Shown: positions 59,708 to 64,000 of the stretch, one piece after another | Layout: each line of letters starts with the position of its first letter | Numbering within the stretch: the stretch's first letter is position 1 | Assembly (NCBI GenBank): GCA_964649815.1 | Contig: CAZYQC010000002.1 | Location: 62,001 to 126,000 of the forward strand | DNA: 64,000 bases | Reading direction: 5' to 3' | Source of the DNA: G013214665 sp964649815 | GTDB lineage: Bacteria > Pseudomonadota > Alphaproteobacteria > Rhodobacterales > Rhodobacteraceae | The notes under the pieces: generated by a model | What the model was told of the DNA's origin: nothing | The model's input: only the letters and a program-made list of their open reading frames with translations | The model's database searches: none | Translations under genes and position numbers: made by a program

Positions 59708-60442
59708 TCAGATCAGCGCGGGGTCCTCTGACACGCGCACCAAACGGGTCAGATCAGACAAGCGTTCTTTCTGCTGACCGTCAGCGGTAAAATTGCGCGG
59801 GTCCAGCCAGACCCGGAACGCCTCTTTCAAGGCGGGCCATTCCTGATCAATGGCCGCAAACCACGCCGTGTCCCGGTTCCGCCCTTTGACCACTGTGGCC
59901 TGGCGGAAAACACCTTCATAGCTCAACCCCAACCGCTGCGCAGCGCGACGGGACGGCAGATTGAGCGCATCGCATTTCCACTCGAACCGGCGATACCCAG
60001 CGGCAAAGGCCCAATCCATCATCAGAAACAATGCCTCGGTGGCGGCTGGTGTCTGCTGAAGCGCGGGTGAAAAGTTGATGTGACCAACCTCGATCGATCC
60101 CGCCTCAGGCTTGACCCGCAAATAGCTCGCCACCCCTTCAAATGCACCGCTGGTCTTGTTGCGGATGGCCAGGAAAAACGGATCCGCTTGCCCCGACACA
60201 TCACGCACCCAACGGTGGTAAAGCGCCGCCGAAGAAAACGGCCCATAAGGCAAATACCGCCACACGCGATCTGCCCCTTCGTATGTCCGATACAAAAGCG
60301 CCGCATGCGCATCTGCAGACAAAGGCTCGGCATAGGCGTAGGTTCCATCCAACACCAAATCCGACGGCGGTGCAGGTGGCGGGCTCCAGCCCTCAACAGT
60401 CGGACCAACCGGCCCCAAATCTGGCGTGCTGCTCTGGCTCAT
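59708..60442 (-). CDS. GNAT-family N-acetyltransferase (RimJ/RimL-like)
   Basis: The 244 residues comprise a Pro-rich N-terminus followed by a GNAT domain of the Acetyltransf_3 type: YRTYEGADRVWRYLPYGPF, FEGVASYLRVKPEAGSIEVGHI, TEALFLMMDWAFAAGYRRFEWK and LNLPSRRAAQRLGLSYEGVF. These match a group of uncharacterised GNAT proteins similar to ribosomal-protein acetyltransferases, or small-molecule transferases. Substrate unknown. The ATG at 60442 has no strong Shine-Dalgarno. It lies 96 bases from the upstream aspS stop, in which a GGGGC/GCCCC hairpin is present. Confidence 0.85.
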   Translation of the reverse strand: MSQSSTPDLGPVGPTVEGWSPPPAPPSDLVLDGTYAYAEPLSADAHAALLYRTYEGADRVWRYLPYGPFSSAALYHRWVRDVSGQADPFFLAIRNKTSGAFEGVASYLRVKPEAGSIEVGHINFSPALQQTPAATEALFLMMDWAFAAGYRRFEWKCDALNLPSRRAAQRLGLSYEGVFRQATVVKGRNRDTAWFAAIDQEWPALKEAFRVWLDPRNFTADGQQKERLSDLTRLVRVSEDPALI

Positions 60443-60538
60443 GCCCAGACGTTAGAAAAGGAGCTGGATGGCTCCAACCCCTTTTCGCAAGAAAATCCAG
60501 ATCACGCGGGGCCTGGCGCCCCAAATCTGTGTCCAGCT

Positions 60539-62317
60539 TTAGTCTTCCTGTGGAATGACCCGCAGGCCAAGTTCCATCAACTGATCGCTTGTAGGTTCCG
60601 AGGGCGCGTCCATCATCAGGTCTTCGGCACGCTGGTTCATCGGGAACAGCATGACCTCACGAATGTTCGCCTCATCCGCCAACAGCATCACGATACGGTC
60701 GATACCCGCAGCACACCCGCCATGTGGCGGCGCGCCATACTGGAACGCGTTAACCATGCCGCCGAACCGTTTGCGCACTTCGCTCTCGTCATAGCCCGCA
60801 ATTTCAAAGGCCTTGAACATGATCTCGGGCTTGTGGTTACGGATCGCACCGGAAACCAGCTCATAGCCGTTGCACGCCAAGTCATATTGGTAGCCCTTAA
60901 CGGTCAAAGGATCGCCCAAAAGCGCATCCATCCCACCTTGCGGCATCGAGAAGGGGTTGTGCTCAAAATCGATCTTCCCGGTTTCTTCGTCTTGCTCGTA
61001 AATCGGAAAATCTACGATCCAGGCAAAGGCGAACCGGTCCATATCAGTAAGACCAAGCTCTTCTCCGATCTGGACACGGGCTTTGCCGGCGACCCGCTCA
61101 AACGACGCAGGCTTGCCACCCAGGAAAAAGGCCGCATCGCCCGCAGACAGACCCAGCTGTTCGCGAATGGCTTCTGTCCGCTCTGGTCCGATGTTTTTCG
61201 CCAGCGGGCCTGCGCCTTCCAAGCCATTTTCGCCGTCGCGCCAAAAGATATAGCCCATGCCCGGCAAACCTTCGGCCCGCGCGAATTTATCCATCCGGTC
61301 ACAGAATGCCCGGCTGCCGCCTGTTGGCGCGGGAATGGCGCGAATTTCGGTGCCATCTTGTTCCAGCAGCTTCGCGAAAATGCCAAAGCCGGAACCTGCG
61401 AAATGCTCGCTGACGACCTGCATCTTAATCGGATTGCGAAGATCTGGCTTGTCTGTGCCATACCACAACGCCGCATCCGCGTAAGAAATCTGCTCCCACG
61501 TTGTGTCGACCTTGCGACCCCCGCCAAATTCTTCGAACACGCCCTGAATGACCGGCTGGATCGTGTCGAACACGTCCTGCTGCGTGACAAAGCTCATTTC
61601 CATATCCAACTGGTAAAAGTCCGTCGGAGACCGATCTGCCCGCGGATCTTCGTCACGGAAACACGGCGCGATCTGGAAATACTTGTCGAACCCGGACACC
61701 ATTAACAGCTGTTTGAACTGCTGAGGCGCCTGTGGCAGGGCATAGAACTTACCCGGATGCAGACGCGACGGCACAAGGAAATCGCGCGCGCCTTCTGGGC
61801 TGGACGCCGTGATGATCGGCGTTTGATGCTCGCGAAAGCCTTTGTCCCACATCCGCCGACGGATCGACGCCACAACATCCGAGCGCAGCGTCATATTGCG
61901 CTGCATCTTCTCGCGGCGCAGATCAAGGTAGCGGTACGTTAGCCGGGTTTCTTCTGGGTATTCCTGTTCGCCAAAAACCATCAGCGGCAATTCGGCGGCG
62001 GCGCCCAAGACTTCCATGTCGCGAATGAAAACCTCGATCTCACCGGTCGGGATTTTCGGATTAACAAGGGACTCGTCTCTGGCCTTCACCTCGCCGTCGA
62101 TGCGGATGCACCATTCGCTGCGGACCTTCTCAACGTCCGAGAAAACCGGGCTGTCGGGGTCGCACAAAACCTGAGTAATGCCGTAGTGATCGCGCAAGTC
62201 GATAAACAAGACGCCGCCGTGGTCACGGACCCTGTGGACCCACCCAGATAGGCGGACCGTCTCTCCTACGTTCGCAGACGTCAGTTCAGCGCAAGATTGC
62301 GTGCGGTAAGCGTGCAT
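60539..62317 (-). CDS. aspS: Aspartyl-tRNA synthetase
   Basis: Class IIb synthetase, 592 residues, bacterial type with an OB-fold anticodon domain (1-110), catalytic core and GAD insertion. APCFRDEDPRADRSPTDFYQ is motif 2 with the aspartate-binding residues, and GIDRIVMLLADEANIRE motif 3. At the anticodon-domain loop it has VRDHGG, with histidine at the position (H31 in Pseudomonas) that marks non-discriminating enzymes, so it may also charge tRNA-Asn for amidation by GatCAB. That reading is inference. Starts at 62317, upstream of the GNAT gene. Confidence 0.97.
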   Translation of the reverse strand: MHAYRTQSCAELTSANVGETVRLSGWVHRVRDHGGVLFIDLRDHYGITQVLCDPDSPVFSDVEKVRSEWCIRIDGEVKARDESLVNPKIPTGEIEVFIRDMEVLGAAAELPLMVFGEQEYPEETRLTYRYLDLRREKMQRNMTLRSDVVASIRRRMWDKGFREHQTPIITASSPEGARDFLVPSRLHPGKFYALPQAPQQFKQLLMVSGFDKYFQIAPCFRDEDPRADRSPTDFYQLDMEMSFVTQQDVFDTIQPVIQGVFEEFGGGRKVDTTWEQISYADAALWYGTDKPDLRNPIKMQVVSEHFAGSGFGIFAKLLEQDGTEIRAIPAPTGGSRAFCDRMDKFARAEGLPGMGYIFWRDGENGLEGAGPLAKNIGPERTEAIREQLGLSAGDAAFFLGGKPASFERVAGKARVQIGEELGLTDMDRFAFAWIVDFPIYEQDEETGKIDFEHNPFSMPQGGMDALLGDPLTVKGYQYDLACNGYELVSGAIRNHKPEIMFKAFEIAGYDESEVRKRFGGMVNAFQYGAPPHGGCAAGIDRIVMLLADEANIREVMLFPMNQRAEDLMMDAPSEPTSDQLMELGLRVIPQED

Positions 62318-62435
62318 TTTATCGGCTCTTCAAGCTGGAAAACATCGGCGCAGATACACCGGTCATGCCCCCGAAAGTCAAGCGGGCCACCAGACTTAAT
62401 TTGGAACCACCCTCAGTTCTTGCAGGCGCTTGGAT

Positions 62436-63743
62436 TTACCCCAACACGGAAAAGCTGCTTTCGGTGTTGATTTCGCGTTTGCGCGAATAAAATCCGGCAT
62501 CAACTGACTTGCCGATATACGGCAATTCAAACTGCAACGGCGTCGCATCGTGATCCGCGCCACCTTCGCAGTAATCCACGAGAGCCGCCATCAGCTTGCC
62601 CGCAATCGGTGCATTCTTGTACTGATTGCCGCTGGATCCGCAGGCCATGTAGAACCCCGGCAAAGCCGATTTATCGTAAATCGGAATCCAATCCGTCGAC
62701 GCGTCATAAAGGTCAACGACACCCCGCGTTTTCGACGGGATCCCAAGGCTCGGCACCCGCTGACCAAAGCGCATGGCTTGGGTCGTCCATTGATCGGTAA
62801 AGTCCCGGTCGTATTGCGTATCGCTGTCGACCCAGTAATGCGGGTCGCATTCGGGGTCTTCACTGCCAATCAGGATGTGATTTCCATGCTCAGGACGCAC
62901 ATAGCAAGAGATATCGCTGTCCGAGACGATCATGCCATTGGCCTCAAAATCAAACCCGTCCGGTGCCGGGACATGGGCAACCTCTTGGCGCAGGGGCCGG
63001 GTCTCGATCGTCATGTCATCCAGAACGCCAGCCATAGCATTGATGTGCGACGATCCCGGCCCAGCGACGTTGATCACAATCGGTGCATGAACCTCAGTGC
63101 CATCTGAAAGCTTGACCCCTTTGACCCGCCCATCTTGGCGCAAAATCTCAGTCACGGTCTTGCCCAACATGTACTTGGCGCCCCGTTGCTCGGCCGCTGC
63201 GGCCAGATTTTGCGACGAAAGCGCGGGGTCCGTGACATATCCGGCCAGCGGCCAGAAAACCGCGCCGTGCAATTGCGTCCCGTCAGATTGCCCAAAGCCG
63301 GGGTCATCCATACGCTTGGCCGGTCCAAACCGTCCCAAATCATAGATCGGAAGCTTTTCCTTGATCTGATCGACGGTCCATTCCTCGACCGGGATGTCCA
63401 GCATGCGGCTGTTTTCGAGGTGTTTCAGCATATGCCCGTTCTCGGGCGTTTTCATCACCAAACAGCCGCATTGCTTGAACTGCGCCAGCTCTGCATCAGA
63501 CGGCAAATCCAGATACTGCGCCCAGTCCCGCCAATAGTGATAGCCTTCCCACGCAAATGCCGTCCCGTCGAACGTCGAGTAGTGCATCCGAATGATCGCA
63601 CATGACCCAGCGGTCGAGCCCTGCCCAATCACCGAATTCCGGTCAATGGACAGCGTTTTGTAGCCAAGTTTGCTCAGTTCAAAGGCCGTCGCCGTGCCGA
63701 TCACGCCGGTCCCGATAATGATCACGTCCGCAGTCTGGTTCAT
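62436..63743 (-). CDS. FAD-dependent amine/D-amino-acid oxidoreductase (DAO family)
   Basis: The 435 residues have the FAD-binding GTGVIGTATAFELSKLG near the N-terminus and LSIDRN, followed by GQGSTAGSCAIIRMHYSTF and a DAO substrate domain ending LYDASTDWIPIYDKS and GFYMACGSSGNQYKNAP. It resembles sarcosine/dimethylglycine dehydrogenase-like and glycine oxidase-like proteins; the oxidised amine is unknown. The ATG at 63743 follows AAGGGAG. It is 118 bases from aspS and 57 bases from the DUF218 gene, all on the minus strand. Confidence 0.85.
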   Translation of the reverse strand: MNQTADVIIIGTGVIGTATAFELSKLGYKTLSIDRNSVIGQGSTAGSCAIIRMHYSTFDGTAFAWEGYHYWRDWAQYLDLPSDAELAQFKQCGCLVMKTPENGHMLKHLENSRMLDIPVEEWTVDQIKEKLPIYDLGRFGPAKRMDDPGFGQSDGTQLHGAVFWPLAGYVTDPALSSQNLAAAAEQRGAKYMLGKTVTEILRQDGRVKGVKLSDGTEVHAPIVINVAGPGSSHINAMAGVLDDMTIETRPLRQEVAHVPAPDGFDFEANGMIVSDSDISCYVRPEHGNHILIGSEDPECDPHYWVDSDTQYDRDFTDQWTTQAMRFGQRVPSLGIPSKTRGVVDLYDASTDWIPIYDKSALPGFYMACGSSGNQYKNAPIAGKLMAALVDYCEGGADHDATPLQFELPYIGKSVDAGFYSRKREINTESSFSVLG

Positions 63744-63800
63744 GCTGATCTCCCTTTGCAAAAGGGATAGGCCGGACCGGCCAGTGGCACAAGTTTCCCG

Positions 63801-64000
63801 TCACCGCCCAAAGAGAGTATAGGCGAGCGATCCGACCGTCTCTTTGATGGCTACGTTCAGAACCCAATAATGCTCGACCGGGCTCCAACCAAAGTTGTCC
63901 CAGGGTTCCGCGGTGTAATAATCAACTGGATACGCGGTTACATTCTGCCAGCCTGCTTCGGCAAAACTGCGCATCGCGCGCGGCATGTGAAAGGCACTGG
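63801..64000 (-). CDS. YdcF/ElyC/SanA-like (DUF218) protein, C-terminal fragment
   Basis: The frame enters from the right edge and ends at TGA 63801-63803. About 66 residues are visible: SAFHMPRAMRSFAEAGWQNV, VDYYTAEPWDNFGW and a last helix ending YTLFGR. TSAFHMPRA-type histidine/arginine and a short last helix are the marks of the DUF218 domain, which includes ElyC and SanA, membrane proteins with roles in envelope maintenance. The N-terminal part lies outside the window. Confidence 0.75.
   Translation of the reverse strand, partial: SAFHMPRAMRSFAEAGWQNVTAYPVDYYTAEPWDNFGWSPVEHYWVLNVAIKETVGSLAYTLFGR

Noticed and set aside
60080..61705. Open frame of 541 codons opposite aspS and the GNAT gene
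   Set aside because: Composition is Arg/His/Pro-rich as expected of antisense GC-rich DNA, and it spans two real genes; there are no motifs.
1..64000. tRNA, rRNA, CRISPR, transposase, prophage and att sites
   Set aside because: I looked for cloverleaf-like sequences, regularly spaced repeats, DDE/tyrosine recombinase motifs and flanking repeats by eye and saw none; a covariance search would be needed to exclude small RNAs.

Overview
The window is a stretch of ordinary chromosome from an alphaproteobacterium, most likely a marine member of the Rhodobacterales (Roseobacter group). The reasons are family-level. There is an RpoHII-type heat-shock sigma factor, an alphaproteobacterial DUF1467/methylmalonyl-CoA epimerase pair, an iron-sulphur (6-4) photolyase of the PhrB/CryB type, a tandem glycine riboswitch on gcvT, CtrA-like TTAA-N7-(T/C)TA(A/G) sites, and three copies of a GAGTATTT-type intergenic repeat that I recall as common in this order. 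I see no rRNA, tRNA, CRISPR array, insertion sequence, prophage or plasmid origin. Coding density is very high, with many 1-8 base start/stop overlaps and three longer tail-to-tail overlaps.

Layout. 1-6957: a sugar-uptake locus. xylF-xylH-xylG and a glucokinase run on the minus strand, opposite a divergent ROK repressor that overlaps the gene for a secreted FG-GAP/ASPIC protein. 6970-11603: the glycine cleavage operon gcvT-gcvH-gcvP behind a tandem glycine riboswitch. 11693-22058: single genes (cyclotransferase-like protein, MATE exporter, glutamyl-tRNA synthetase, Tat-exported metallo-beta-lactamase-fold protein, NAD synthetase, a secreted 18-repeat MORN protein) and a coupled SDR-photolyase pair. 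22137-23855: leuA behind a leucine-rich leader peptide with two competing hairpins, a strong candidate for attenuation.

24822-31409: the rod-shape operon mreB-mreC-mreD-mrdA-rodA, followed by a glyoxylate/hydroxypyruvate reductase. 31410-37955, minus strand: an M3 peptidase, a membrane-anchored MoeB-like protein, dut, coaBC, then a chaN-like gene coupled to rpoH. 38016-39136: two cobalamin-pathway genes. 39197-41638: a GST with an added Cys-rich tail, then comM with a CtrA-like site. 41604-46005: the conserved rsmI-yraN-gshB group, opposite a LpoA-type lipoprotein.

46050-51486: glnD, a Tat-targeted agmatine-deiminase-like enzyme and murJ. 51492-53271: a rhomboid lacking its catalytic residues, and trpS. 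53281-58212: a bidirectional terminator, a fatty acyl-CoA ligase, a glyoxalase-fold protein, an HDAC-like deacetylase, a nitroreductase and an EI24/CysZ-like membrane protein. 58163-64000: DUF1467, methylmalonyl-CoA epimerase, a response regulator with a CtrA-like site, a GNAT enzyme, aspS, an FAD oxidoreductase and a truncated DUF218 (YdcF/ElyC) gene.

The cell-envelope genes (mre/mrd/rod, LpoA-like, murJ) together cover elongation and lipid II supply. The regulatory RNA elements (glycine riboswitch, leuA leader) and the CtrA-like sites are the most informative non-coding features. Most functions are family assignments made by reading motifs, without database searches.
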